In this document: piece by piece, positions 36,077 to 44,512 of the stretch
Layout of the letters: the number at the start of each line of letters is the position of its first letter
Position numbering within the stretch: position 1 is the first letter of the stretch
Source of the DNA: Streptomyces albogriseolus
GTDB taxonomy: Bacteria > Actinomycetota > Actinomycetes > Streptomycetales > Streptomycetaceae
Assembly: GCA_014650475.1 (NCBI GenBank)
Contig: BMVA01000021.1
Coordinates: 1-64,000 of the forward strand
Direction: 5' to 3'
DNA length: 64,000 nucleotides
Translations under genes and position numbers: made by a program
The notes under the pieces: generated by a model
What the model saw: the letters and a program-made list of their open reading frames with translations, nothing else
Databases searched by the model: none
Told to the model about the DNA's origin: nothing

Positions 36077-36114
36077 CCGGCTCGCCGGGTGCCGCGGGGC
36101 GCCCGGCGGGCCGG
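36077..36114 (+). terminator. Hairpin after acyl-CoA dehydrogenase
   Basis: A 17-bp stem with two G-U-type mismatches (36077-36093 with 36098-36114) and a 4-base loop begins 7 bp after the stop codon. Confidence 0.65.
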
Positions 36115-36270
36115 AGCCGTTCCGTACCTGTTTCTCAACCTCCGGCCTTTGTGATCAAGGAATGGGCGGTGGGGTTACTTGGGTAACCGGCATGGTGACA
36201 GTGAGTGACGTGTTCTGCGATGTGGGCGGTGCCCGGTTTGACGCTCGCCGTGGTGCTCCTCACTCTGTAG

Positions 36271-37539
36271 ATGGGGTCCGCCAACGGGAGCGGGTATGCG
36301 GTGGATGGGCAAGGTGAGCTTCCCCAGCTGCTGACGGCAGCGGAAACGGCGGCGCCGGTGGAGGCCGTCGACGTGGTCGCCCAGGATCTTCTGCGGCGTT
36401 TTGGTGCCACGCGGGTCTCGTTCCTGATCGTGGACCTGACCGGGAAAGCGGTGGTGCCGCTGTCCACGGTCTCGCAGGCGGAGGCCGGAGCCGGGCGGCA
36501 GGCGGACAGGATCGACCTGCGCGGCAGTGTCTACGAGCATGTGGTGCGTACCCAGCGGCCGTACCGGGAGACGACGGGCCGGGGCGAGCGGGTGATCTTT
36601 CCGGTCACCAACCGCGGCGATGCCATCGGTCTGCTGGAGCTGTTGCTGCCGGCCGGGCCCGGTCAGGGGGTGCTCGACGCGGTGGGTGAGGCCGCGCACA
36701 TCCTGGCGTACATCGTGATCGCCAACCAGCGCTTCACCGACCTCTACACCTGGGGAAGGCGCAGCAGGCCCCTGTCTCTGGCTGCGGAGATCCAGCACCA
36801 ACTGCTGCCGCCCTCGCTCACCTGCGAGGCGGCGCAGTTCGCGCTGTGCGGGAGCCTGGAGCCCTCCGAAGACGTCAGCGGCGACACCTTCGACTACACC
36901 CTCGACCGCGACACCCTCCACCTGTCCTTGACCGACACCATGGGCCACAACCTTCAGGCCGCGCTGGCGGCGACGGTCCTGGTGGGGGCCCTGCGCGGAG
37001 CCCGCCGCCAGGGGGCCGACCTCATGGAACAAGCCCGCCAGGCCGACGAGGCCCTGGCCGGCCACAGGCCGCACGGCCACGCCACCGGGCAACTGGTGCG
37101 CATCGACCTCCACACCGGGCAGGCGCACATGGTCAACGCGGGCCATCCCTGGCCGCTGCGCATGCGCGACGCAGCGGTGGAGGAGATCGCCTTGGAGGCG
37201 GACCAGCCCTTCGGGCTGATCATGCCCATCCCCCACCTCTACCGGGTCCAAGAGCTCGACCTTCGCCCCGGCGACCGGTTGATCATGCTCACCGACGGCA
37301 TGCTCGAACGCGGCGCGGAGAAGGTGGACCTGCCCGCCCTCGTCAAGGACACCCGGCACCTGCACCCCCGCGAGACCGCGCTGACGCTGAGCACCGCCGT
37401 CCTGGACGCGGCCGGCGGCCATCTGCAGGACGACGCCACGGTGATGTGCCTGGACTGGCACGGCCCCCAGGAGACCAAGCGGCACGTCTGCTCGGGCGCG
37501 GACATCCAGCAAGCCTCACCCCGCCGCACGAAGCGTTAG
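36271..37539 (+). CDS. GAF-SpoIIE (PP2C-type) serine phosphatase
   Basis: A 422-residue cytoplasmic protein: a GAF-like sensor domain (about 25-155) followed by a SpoIIE/RsbU PP2C phosphatase domain (about 165-405). The first motif reads AAEIQHQLLPP, then SGDTFDYTL where canonical proteins have GGDxYD, LTDTMGHN for DGMGHG, LTDGMLER, and DDATVMCLDW. It likely dephosphorylates an anti-sigma-factor antagonist. No partner (anti-sigma or antagonist) lies nearby. A TTGACG-17-CACTCT promoter ends about where ATG 36271 begins, so it may be leaderless. It borders the decayed island. Confidence 0.8.
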   Translation: MGSANGSGYAVDGQGELPQLLTAAETAAPVEAVDVVAQDLLRRFGATRVSFLIVDLTGKAVVPLSTVSQAEAGAGRQADRIDLRGSVYEHVVRTQRPYRETTGRGERVIFPVTNRGDAIGLLELLLPAGPGQGVLDAVGEAAHILAYIVIANQRFTDLYTWGRRSRPLSLAAEIQHQLLPPSLTCEAAQFALCGSLEPSEDVSGDTFDYTLDRDTLHLSLTDTMGHNLQAALAATVLVGALRGARRQGADLMEQARQADEALAGHRPHGHATGQLVRIDLHTGQAHMVNAGHPWPLRMRDAAVEEIALEADQPFGLIMPIPHLYRVQELDLRPGDRLIMLTDGMLERGAEKVDLPALVKDTRHLHPRETALTLSTAVLDAAGGHLQDDATVMCLDWHGPQETKRHVCSGADIQQASPRRTKR

Positions 37540-37804
37540 AGCTTTTGCGATCTGGAGTCAGGCTTTGCGGTGAAAAGCCGCGTCGCACCGTGAAAGCGGC
37601 CGTGATCTGGAGGGCATGCGGAGCGGCCGCCCGTGAGGCGCGATGCCGCTTGCGGAAGGCTCGCGTGCACTGCGGACCTGACGGCTGCCGGGCACGGCCG
37701 TTTCCTCCTGGGTCGCGGCCCCGTGTGGCTGCCACGCCGCGCCTGAAGCGATGTTCGCCCGAACGGGTGGCCCTTGGGTCGCTGCTGTCGGGCACGCGCA
37801 GCAC

Positions 37805-38017
37805 ATGGTTGTTGTGCCAGGACCACCGGCCGCATTACGTCAGATGATCCAGCAGATCGTGGCAGCCGTCCGTGAAGGCGATGACGCCCGCACCCACGTC
37901 CTGCTGCAGGACTTCGCCCGCGAAGCAGACCTCTGCGCCGCTCTCGCCCTGCGCCGGCAGTTGTACCGGGATCTCGACGCCGATCAGGGCAGCGCACGCC
38001 CATCCAGGCGGTCGTGA
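37805..38017 (+). CDS. Small hypothetical protein
   Basis: A possible 70-residue helical protein (MIQQIVAAVREGDDARTHVL in the middle). If ATG 37805 is the start, codon 11 is the rare TTA, which would make it bldA-dependent; a later ATG at 37844 would exclude it. No ribosome site is obvious. It lies between the phosphatase and an IS fragment. The preceding stretch, 37540-37800, shows nothing that I recognise. Confidence 0.4.
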   Translation: MVVVPGPPAALRQMIQQIVAAVREGDDARTHVLLQDFAREADLCAALALRRQLYRDLDADQGSARPSRRS

Positions 38018-38091
38018 TGGTGCGACAGTTGGGTCGGCACGAGGTCCCGGCGGGCTCTTGGTGGCGCTGGTGACCACCGGCGCCACGATGA

Positions 38092-38520
38092 TCAATCGCG
38101 GTGGGCTTCGCGGGAGGCCGGTTGTTTGCTGCGGCGGGAGGACCGGCGGGTGATGCGCCTGGTCATGAGGGTGATCGCGGCCCAGGTGATCAGCGATTCG
38201 GAGTGCTGGATGAGGCGTTCGTAGTCGCGGGCGTGTCGGCGGGCGTGCATGACCCAGGCGTGGGAGCCTTCGACGACCCAGCGGCGGGGCAGGACGACGA
38301 AGCCGGGGGTGTTCTTCGGGCGGCTGACGGTCTTGATGGTCAGGTTGAGGTAGGTCTTTGCCCAGGTCACGAGCTGTCCGGCGTAGGCGGAGTCGGCCCA
38401 GACGATGGTGATCTCGGGGTGCGTCAGCCGCAGTAGGAACAGGACTTCCTTGGCCGCGTTGCGGTCGGTCATGTCGGCGGGGGTGACCATGACGAACAGC
38501 GGCAGGCCCTTGGTGTCCCG
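38092..38520 (-). mobile_element. IS5-family transposase fragment
   Basis: Only the C-terminal half of a DDE transposase remains. Present: DTKGLPLFVMVTPADMTDR, the second catalytic Asp in VWADSAYAG, and the Glu region PRRWVVEGSHAW followed by RDYERL and the C-terminal tail. The N-terminal part with the first Asp is missing. The break point near 38520 fuses it out of frame to a truncated racP gene. No intact terminal inverted repeat was found, so this is a remnant and not mobile. Confidence 0.88.
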
Positions 38521-38522
38521 CG

Positions 38523-38792
38523 GATGACCGCGACCTCATAGGCCTGGAGCTGGTCGGGGTCGGCGCAGAACTTGTAGCCGTCCGGCCTCGTCCAGATCAG
38601 CGGCGGCCAGCCGCGTTCGGTGATGGTGTCGCGCAGGCAGGCCAGCCCGCGGGTTTGGTGCGGGGACAGTTCGCTGGATCTGACCAGCTGGGCGAAGGTC
38701 AGACCGGCCGGCCGTGCTTCGAAGAGCACGAACCGGACCGTGTCGGCGTGCCGTTGGGCGGCCGGCGATTGGCGCTGTGAGGCGCGGGGCAT
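38523..38792 (-). pseudogene. Truncated RacP-like gene
   Basis: About 90 residues of a RacP-type protein remain (MPRASQRQSPAAQRHADTVR at the start, then LSPHQTRGLACLRDTI and TRPDGYKFCADPDQLQAYE). The reading then runs into the IS5 fragment near 38520, where the RacP similarity stops and the remaining frame is out of phase with the transposase. The family has a winged-helix look. Its start lies 4 bp from the stop of the DUF6192 gene, the usual arrangement of the pair in other Streptomyces, from memory. Confidence 0.72.
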
Positions 38793-38795
38793 CGA

Positions 38796-39805
38796 CTATT
38801 CGCCTCGCAGGAGCCGGGTGAGTTCGTCGTCGACGTCGACCTTGCCGGTGTCCACGGCGGTCTCGATCCAGTCCAGCGTCGCCCTCACCCGTGCGACGTT
38901 CCCGTGGACGATGACCCGTTCGTCGTCGCCGAGCTGCCGGTCGCGCATTCCGGGGACGACCCGGCCGGCCGCGGCGACGAACGCGTGGCAGGCGGTGACC
39001 AGGTCCAAGAACTCCACCGACTTGTCGATGCCGCGGACCGCCGACGCGAGCGGGCTGGTGTCCTCGAAGTGCTCGCGGGCCTGCCGGCCCCGCTCGACCT
39101 GGGCGTGGTTGACCTGGTGGCGGGCGGTGTCGTCCGGCATCGCCCGGAACGCGACGTCCGGGCGCCGCAGCAGACCGGTGGTCACCGTCGCGGCGACGTG
39201 GTCGTCGCGGGTCAGTTCCTCCACGACCCGGACCTTGTCCTCCTGCTTGACCTGCGCGACCACCGTCGGACGCCGCAGCAGGTCGCTGGTCACGGTCGCC
39301 GCGACCTCCTCATCGGTGGCCAGGGTGTGGATCGCGCTGACCTTCTCCTGCGGCGTGACGGGCTTGACGACCTGCCGGCCGACCCTGCGGTTGGCCTCGT
39401 CCGGTGTCCAGCGGGACTTGCCCTCAGGCGGGCGGGTGATCACGTCGTAGCGTTCCTCGTCGTCCACGATGGACGCAAAGATCTTGTGGACGGTGAAGGA
39501 CACCCCCGCCACCCGGCGGTCCTTGGGCCACTTCGACGCCGTCCACCGGGCGGTGTCCACCGTCTTGTAGGACAGGTCGATGTCCTCGGACAGACGGAAC
39601 AGCGAGTCCTTGACCGTGAACAGCGCATCACTGCGCTGCTGGCCGCCGGCCTCGCGCACCGGCTCGACCTCCAGCGCGTAGTCACCGACGCTGAACTGGA
39701 TCCGGCTGCGGTTTCCACCAGCTTCCGCAGCTCGGTCACGATCTGTGCGTGCCGGTCCGCGCTGACGCTGCCGACCTTGTCGGCGATCTCGATCTCCTCG
39801 GGCAT
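38796..39805 (-). pseudogene. DUF6192 family gene with frameshift
   Basis: The true start at 39805 reads MPEEIEIADKVGSVSADRHA... to LVETA, then the frame fails; the continuation FSVGDYALEVEPVREAGGQ ... DELTRLLRGE lies in the next frame and runs to 38796. Restoring one base near 39708 gives an unbroken protein of about 336 residues. The helical DEEVAATVTSDLLRRPTVVA repeat occurs two to three times (about residues 190-260), as in intact homologues. Function unknown; usually paired with RacP. The shift is a real mutation or a sequencing error. Confidence 0.78.
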
Positions 39806-39972
39806 GGAGTTTCACCACCCACGGCGGAGTCGGGGCGCGGCCCCGCGGCCGTGGCAAGACCCGGCCCGCTTCTGCAACCGAGCCTCAGACCGGAAATAGG
39901 AAGATCACAACGAACGACCGGAAATGACCGGGAACCGGTCGAAGATGCCCTCCGGGCGCGTTCGCGATGCGG

Positions 39973-40285
39973 TCACAGTGACCGTTCGCCGAACGAGTCC
40001 TTTCGCGCCCGCCACGCCCGCGTGACACACCGCCGCGAGCAGTAGACCCGCGTTCGAACGGCGGTCCACCCCCGCAATCCAAGTAGCCCCGCACTGCGGG
40101 CACTCAGCCCGGCCGGCGCCACCCAGCTCCGCGGCCACCCGCTTGCGCAACCGCAGGTCCCGCCGCCACCGCCTGGCACGACACGCCGTCGAGCAGAACC
40201 TCGCCCGAGGCGGAGCCCCCGGTCTCAGCCGAACCCCACAGCCCTCACAAACCCGTCTCGCAGCCTGCCCGGCGTCCTCGGACAC
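39973..40285 (-). pseudogene. Double zinc-finger protein with frameshift
   Basis: The protein begins MSEDAGQAARRVCEGCGVRL and carries one zinc finger (CEGC...FCSTAC). A second begins CPQCGATWIAGVDRR, but its last half, YCSRRCVTRAWRARKDSFG, lies in another frame. Removing one C from the run at 40047-40049 restores a protein of about 103 residues. The unshifted frame continues to 39905 with no sense. GTG 40285 start. Small paired zinc-finger proteins like this occur in accessory Streptomyces DNA. Confidence 0.7.
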
Positions 40286-40377
40286 CCAGCCGGCCTAGGG
40301 CACAAAGCTACTCAAATCTGAGGATTCGGAAACAGGCACTCAGGGGCGCGGGAGCCGTGCGGGGGCTTCGGAGCCGC

Positions 40378-40980
40378 TTACGGGCGCAGCGCGCGCAGCA
40401 GCAGGTCGGCGAGGTGGTCGGCGACCTGCTGGGGGCTGAGCGGGCCGTCGGGGCGGTACCAGGTGGACAGGTGGTGCACCGAGCCGAAGTGGTAGTCGAC
40501 GACCAGGTCGGCCGGGGTCGCCGTGGAGAAGACGCCCTCGCGCTGGCCCTCCTCGATCAGCGCGCGGAACCGCTCGTGGTAGCGGCGGCGCTCTGCGCGG
40601 ACCTGCTTGTTCTTCTCCGGGCTGAGGTGGTGCATGGAGCGGAAGAAGATCGACGCGTCGTCGAGGTTCTCGATGGTGGTGACGACGACGTCGGCGGCCG
40701 CGCCGCGCAGCCGCCTCTCGATGGGCTCGTCGGCGTCGGCGAACCGGTCCAGGCGCTCCTGCTGGAGGCGCAGCACGCGCGCGTACACCTCGTGCAGCAG
40801 GTCGTCCTTGGAGCCGAAGTAGTGGTACAGCGCCCCCTTGGTGACGCCGGCCGCCTCGACGATCTCCTGCACCGAGGTGCGGTCGTAGCCCTGCTCGGCG
40901 AAGAGCCGGGTGGCGGCGGCCAGCAGCCGCTGCGGCACGGGGGTCCCGTCACCGTCCGTCGTTCTGGGCACTGCCGCCAC
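40378..40980 (-). CDS. TetR-family regulator
   Basis: A 200-residue TetR regulator. Helix-turn-helix: QRLLAAATRLFAEQGYDRTS then VTKGALYHYFGSKDDLL (about residues 18-60). The C-terminal domain resembles TetR_C of the acyl-CoA-linked type. GTG 40980 is chosen (GGAAAGG before it); GTG 40971 is possible. It lies between the acyl-CoA dehydrogenase operon and the SDR gene, both of which carry the GCATACCGACCGGT box, so it is the best candidate for the regulator of both. Confidence 0.88.
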   Translation of the reverse strand: MAAVPRTTDGDGTPVPQRLLAAATRLFAEQGYDRTSVQEIVEAAGVTKGALYHYFGSKDDLLHEVYARVLRLQQERLDRFADADEPIERRLRGAAADVVVTTIENLDDASIFFRSMHHLSPEKNKQVRAERRRYHERFRALIEEGQREGVFSTATPADLVVDYHFGSVHHLSTWYRPDGPLSPQQVADHLADLLLRALRP

Positions 40981-41137
40981 CCGCCTTTCCGTGTTGCTGT
41001 CGGTCGTCGTGCGTCCAGGGAACGCCGTCCCCGCCGGGAGATCTTCCCACTTCACGGAACCGCCGCGTCAGGCACCGCCTCCCCGCCCGGTTCCTCCCCC
41101 GGTGCGGCGGGGGTGCGGGCGGGTGCCGGCGCGTGCG

Positions 41138-41911
41138 TCAGCGGGTGGTCTCCCACTGCCGCTGGACGCGGTTCATGCCGCCGAGCCAGCGCTCGGGGTC
41201 GGTCGCGCGGGCGCGGTAGTACTCGGCGACCTCGGGGTGCGGCAGGATCAGGAAGCGGTCCTGCTCGATGCCGTCGAACAGGGCGTCGGCCACGTCCTCC
41301 GGGTCGATCGCGGTGGGCTTCAGCACCAGGTCCCCGGCGCTGCCGCTGGCGTCGAGCATGTCGGTGCGCACGCCCTGCGGGCAGATCGCGTGCACCTTCA
41401 CCCCGCGGTGCCGGTACGTCAGCGACAGCCACTCGGCGAAGGCGTAGGCGCCGTGCTTGGTGACGCTGTAGGGGGCGGTGCCGATCATGGTGAGCAGTCC
41501 GGCGGCGGAGACGGTGGAGACGAAACGGCCGCTGCCGCGCTCCAGCCACTCGGGGAGCAGCGCGTGCGCCGCGCGGACGTGCGCCATCACGTTGACGTCC
41601 CAGGACAGCGCCCAGTCCTCCTCGCGCAGCGGCTCGCCGGGCTCCCCGCCGTCGCGGCCGACCCCGGCGTTGGCGCACCAGACGTCGACCGTCCCGCCGA
41701 GCGCGTCGCGGGCCTCGTCGACGACCGAGGAGGCGTCGCCCGCCACCGCGAGGCCGCCGATCTCCTCGGCCACGGCCTTGGCGCGGGCGGCGTCCAGGTC
41801 GTTGACCACGACCCGCGCCCCCTGCGCGGCGAAACGGCGGGCGAGCGCCGCTCCGATGCCGCCCCCGGCTCCCGTGACGACCACCTTCGCACCCTGCACG
41901 GCTTGCACCAT
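41138..41911 (-). CDS. SDR-family oxidoreductase
   Basis: A 257-residue short-chain dehydrogenase/reductase. The cofactor motif TGAGGGIG is at residues 13-20, NAG near 86, and the catalytic Ser/Tyr/Lys in STVSAAG and YSVTKHG (YxxxK) near 134-151. ATG 41911 has GGAGGAG before it. It probably oxidises a beta-hydroxyacyl or alcohol intermediate in the same acyl-CoA pathway as the genes at 33826-36069, given the shared operator and the TetR gene beside it. The substrate is unproven. Confidence 0.9.
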   Translation of the reverse strand: MVQAVQGAKVVVTGAGGGIGAALARRFAAQGARVVVNDLDAARAKAVAEEIGGLAVAGDASSVVDEARDALGGTVDVWCANAGVGRDGGEPGEPLREEDWALSWDVNVMAHVRAAHALLPEWLERGSGRFVSTVSAAGLLTMIGTAPYSVTKHGAYAFAEWLSLTYRHRGVKVHAICPQGVRTDMLDASGSAGDLVLKPTAIDPEDVADALFDGIEQDRFLILPHPEVAEYYRARATDPERWLGGMNRVQRQWETTR

Positions 41912-41957
41912 CGGTCTCCTCCGACGCGGCTCGCGAACGCCTGACCGCGTCAGACTA

Positions 41958-41971
41958 ACCGGTCGGTATGC
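41958..41971 (-). promoter_or_regulatory. Putative TetR operator, GCATACCGACCGGT copy 2
   Basis: On the coding strand of the SDR gene the motif reads GCATACCGACCGGT, 46 bp upstream of its start codon. It is identical over 14 bases to copies at 33768 and 62565. Confidence 0.7.
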
Positions 41972-42095
41972 CGGGAGGAAGGGGCATTGCGAGCGTCGTC
42001 GGTCCGGCTCGTTCCCCGGCGCGGTCCGGCGCGCTAGCGTGCGTGGCCATGACATGTACCGCCCTGGCATGTACCGCGATCACGGAGGTCACCGC

Positions 42096-43352
42096 ATGAG
42101 GCTGTCCCGACGGAGCCTGCTCGCCACCACCACGGCCGCGGTCGCGGCCTCCGCCGCGCCGGCCGCCGCCGCTTCCGGACCGGGACCGGCGCACGGCGGC
42201 GGCCGCACCCTGCGCACCGGGTTCGAACGGCTCGCGGCGGACGGCTACGCGCTGCTCGACGGCCGCCGGGTGGGCGTGGTCACCAACCCCACCGGCATCA
42301 CCCGCGAGGTGCGGCACATCGTCGACGTCATGCACGCCGACGACAGAGTGGACCTGACCGCGGTCTTCGGACCCGAGCACGGCTTCCGGGGCACCGCGCA
42401 GGCGGGCGGCTCGGAAGGCCGCTACGACGACCCGGCGACCGGCCTGCCCGTCTACGACACCTACCTGAAGAGCGGCCAGGACCTCGCCGCCGTCTTCACG
42501 GCCTCCGGCGTGGACACGGTCCTCTTCGACATCCAGGACGTCGGCGCCCGCTTCTACACGTACATCTGGACGCTCTTCGACTGCATGGAGGCGGCGCAGC
42601 TCGCGGGCCTGTCCTTCGTGGTCCTGGACCGGCCGAACCCGGTGAGCGGGCGGGCGGCGCTGGGTCCGGTGCTGCACAAGGAGTTCGCGACGTTCGTCGG
42701 GCGGCAGCCCGTCTCGCAGGCGCACGGGATGACGGTGGCGGAGCTGGCGCTGCTGTTCAACGCGGAGTTCCTTCGGACGCCGGTCGCCCTGGAGACCGTG
42801 CGGATGTCGGGCTGGAAGCGGTCGGACTTCTACGACGCGTCCGGGCTGCCCTGGGTGCCGCCGAGCCCGAACATGCCGACACCGGAGACGGCACTGGTGT
42901 ACTCGGGGACGTGTCTGTTCGAGGGCACGAACCTGTCGGAGGGGCGCGGCACCACCCGGCCGTTCGAGCTGCTGGGCGCGGAAGGCGTCGACGGGCGCTG
43001 GGCGGCCGCGGCGAACGAGCTGGACCTGCCGGGCGTGCGGTTCCGTGAGGCGTACTTCGCGCCGACGTTCTCCAAGTTCCAGGGCAGGACCATCGGGGGC
43101 GTGCAGCTGCATGTGCACGACCGGGAGCGGTTCGACCCGGTGCGGACCGGCATCGGCCTGCTGGTCACGGCGAAGCGGTCGTGGGACGGCTTCGCCTGGC
43201 GCGCGGACAACTGGATCGACAAGCTCACCGGCTCCACCCAGGTCCGCACGATGATCGACGCGGGCGCGGACACCGACGAGGTGGTGGCCGGCTGGCAGAG
43301 CGAGCTGGCGGCGTTCCGCCGGAAGCGGCGCGAGCACCTGCTCTACCGGTAG
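42096..43352 (+). CDS. NamZ-like exo-beta-N-acetylmuramidase (DUF1343), secreted
   Basis: A 418-residue exported hydrolase of the DUF1343 / GH171 family, whose founding member NamZ releases MurNAc from muropeptides. A twin-arginine signal (RLSRRSLLATTTAAVAA, residues 2-18) is followed by the catalytic domain with GVVTNPTGITRE, FGPEHGFRGTAQAG, FDIQDVGARFYTYIW and the SGTCLFEGTNLSEGRGTT block. ATG 42096 has GGAGG seven bases before. It probably helps recycle peptidoglycan fragments outside the cell. No MurNAc uptake genes are adjacent. Confidence 0.92.
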   Translation: MRLSRRSLLATTTAAVAASAAPAAAASGPGPAHGGGRTLRTGFERLAADGYALLDGRRVGVVTNPTGITREVRHIVDVMHADDRVDLTAVFGPEHGFRGTAQAGGSEGRYDDPATGLPVYDTYLKSGQDLAAVFTASGVDTVLFDIQDVGARFYTYIWTLFDCMEAAQLAGLSFVVLDRPNPVSGRAALGPVLHKEFATFVGRQPVSQAHGMTVAELALLFNAEFLRTPVALETVRMSGWKRSDFYDASGLPWVPPSPNMPTPETALVYSGTCLFEGTNLSEGRGTTRPFELLGAEGVDGRWAAAANELDLPGVRFREAYFAPTFSKFQGRTIGGVQLHVHDRERFDPVRTGIGLLVTAKRSWDGFAWRADNWIDKLTGSTQVRTMIDAGADTDEVVAGWQSELAAFRRKRREHLLYR

Positions 43353-43817
43353 GTCCCTGCCGGCCAGGGCAGGCAACGGCGGCGGATCGCGTGACGGCGG
43401 TCCGCCGCCGTCGCGTTCACGCCTCCTTTTCCGCCCCATGCGCCCCAGTGACCTGCGCTTTCACCGCCCCGCGCCGTGTGGTGCGGGTCTTCTCGGCCGA
43501 GTGAACGGTGATCGGTGTGCATATCGGCGCGGTGTTCAGGAACCCGTGGAAGCCGCGGGGAGTTCTCAGAGCGTCGGGAAAGGGCCGTTCCTCCGCCGGG
43601 AGGGACGAAGGGCGGCCGTTACCGCCGGTATTCCCGCGACGGCGACAACTGAAGTGCGGGCAAAGGGAGTTGGCACGGCGCTCCCGCGGCCGGCTGAGGG
43701 GGCCGTCGAAAGAAGGATGGAGCCGAATCGCATGCCGACACGTCTATTCGGCGACGTCCGTTCGACGACGCCGAAGTGACCGGATTACAGGTGCAGGTGT
43801 GACGGAGGTGCAGGACG
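43353..43817. other. Intergenic region after the NamZ-like gene
   Basis: This 465-bp stretch holds a terminator hairpin at 43376-43411 and a second inverted repeat at 43747-43775 (12-bp arms, one mismatch, 5-base loop). A 113-codon open frame at 43438-43779 shows no recognisable family. I see no gene here that I can support. Confidence 0.55.
43376..43411 (+). terminator. Terminator after the NamZ-like gene
   Basis: An 11-bp perfect stem (43376-43386 with 43401-43411), 14-base loop, 24 bp after the stop codon. Confidence 0.65.
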
Positions 43818-44420
43818 ATGGCCGGTTTCCGGAGTCTGGCGAGACAGGTCCGAGATCCCCGGTGCGATCTGGCGCTGCGGCGCTACTCGCTGCGCAAGTG
43901 CCTGGAGCGGTTCGCCCCGTACGGGCACCGGGCGACCTGGGACCACTTGTGCTCGCGAGCCGGGTTCGATCCCGAGGACCGCTCCGTCGACCCGGCGCGG
44001 CTCGTGGCCGCACTGGACGAGCTGGAGGAGGCCCGGGCGGTCTGGCTGGCGTACGAGGTGGAGTTCGCCGAGCGCCGCAGGAAGGAGAAGCACGACGGTC
44101 TGCGCAGGCCGGGCAGTGTGGACGACTGGCACCGGATGACCTGGGGAGGTTTCGGGGTCGCCTGGTGCGACGACCCGCGGGTGCACCCGACGGAGCCCCT
44201 GGCGGAGGTGCTGCGGCGGCTGATCGCCGCGCTGGAGCGTGAGCCGGGCTCGTCCTGCCCCGTGTGCGGGGGAGAAGGGCTCGTCTGGCGCCACGACCTG
44301 GATCACGAGCCCTCGGCGGGCCCGGTGTGCACGGAGTGCGGCATCCTGGTCCCGCCTCCCGTGCTGACCCCGGCGGCCCTCGCCGAGTCCCGCCGCGCGA
44401 GGCTGCTGGTCTCCGCCTGA
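43818..44420 (+). CDS. Orphan protein with C-terminal zinc ribbon
   Basis: A 200-residue protein I do not recognise. It is basic at the N-terminus (RSLARQVRDPRCDLALRRYSLRKCLERFAPYG), helical in the middle, and ends with CPVCGGEG...CTECGIL, a Cys4 zinc ribbon at about residues 150-178. The ribosome site GGAGG lies 9 bases upstream. Upstream lies a 12-bp-arm hairpin. Zinc-ribbon proteins often bind nucleic acid, but nothing more specific can be read. Confidence 0.75.
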   Translation: MAGFRSLARQVRDPRCDLALRRYSLRKCLERFAPYGHRATWDHLCSRAGFDPEDRSVDPARLVAALDELEEARAVWLAYEVEFAERRRKEKHDGLRRPGSVDDWHRMTWGGFGVAWCDDPRVHPTEPLAEVLRRLIAALEREPGSSCPVCGGEGLVWRHDLDHEPSAGPVCTECGILVPPPVLTPAALAESRRARLLVSA

Positions 44421-44512
44421 CCCGGCGGCCGACGAGGGCAACACGAAGGACGAACGACGAGCGACAGCCGCCGGTCGAGCAGGGGCGGGGGGCGGAACGG
44501 CCGCCCGCCCCG

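Noticed and set aside
38092-38520. Complete IS element
   Set aside because: The first catalytic Asp, the N-terminal half and both terminal repeats are missing.
41478-42095. N-terminal extension of the NamZ-like gene
   Set aside because: The extension overlaps the SDR gene on the other strand and the Tat signal begins directly after ATG 42096 with a ribosome site.
43438-43779. 113-codon plus-strand gene between the NamZ-like and zinc-ribbon genes
   Set aside because: No ribosome site, no recognisable family, and the frame contains a hairpin region; it is more likely non-coding.
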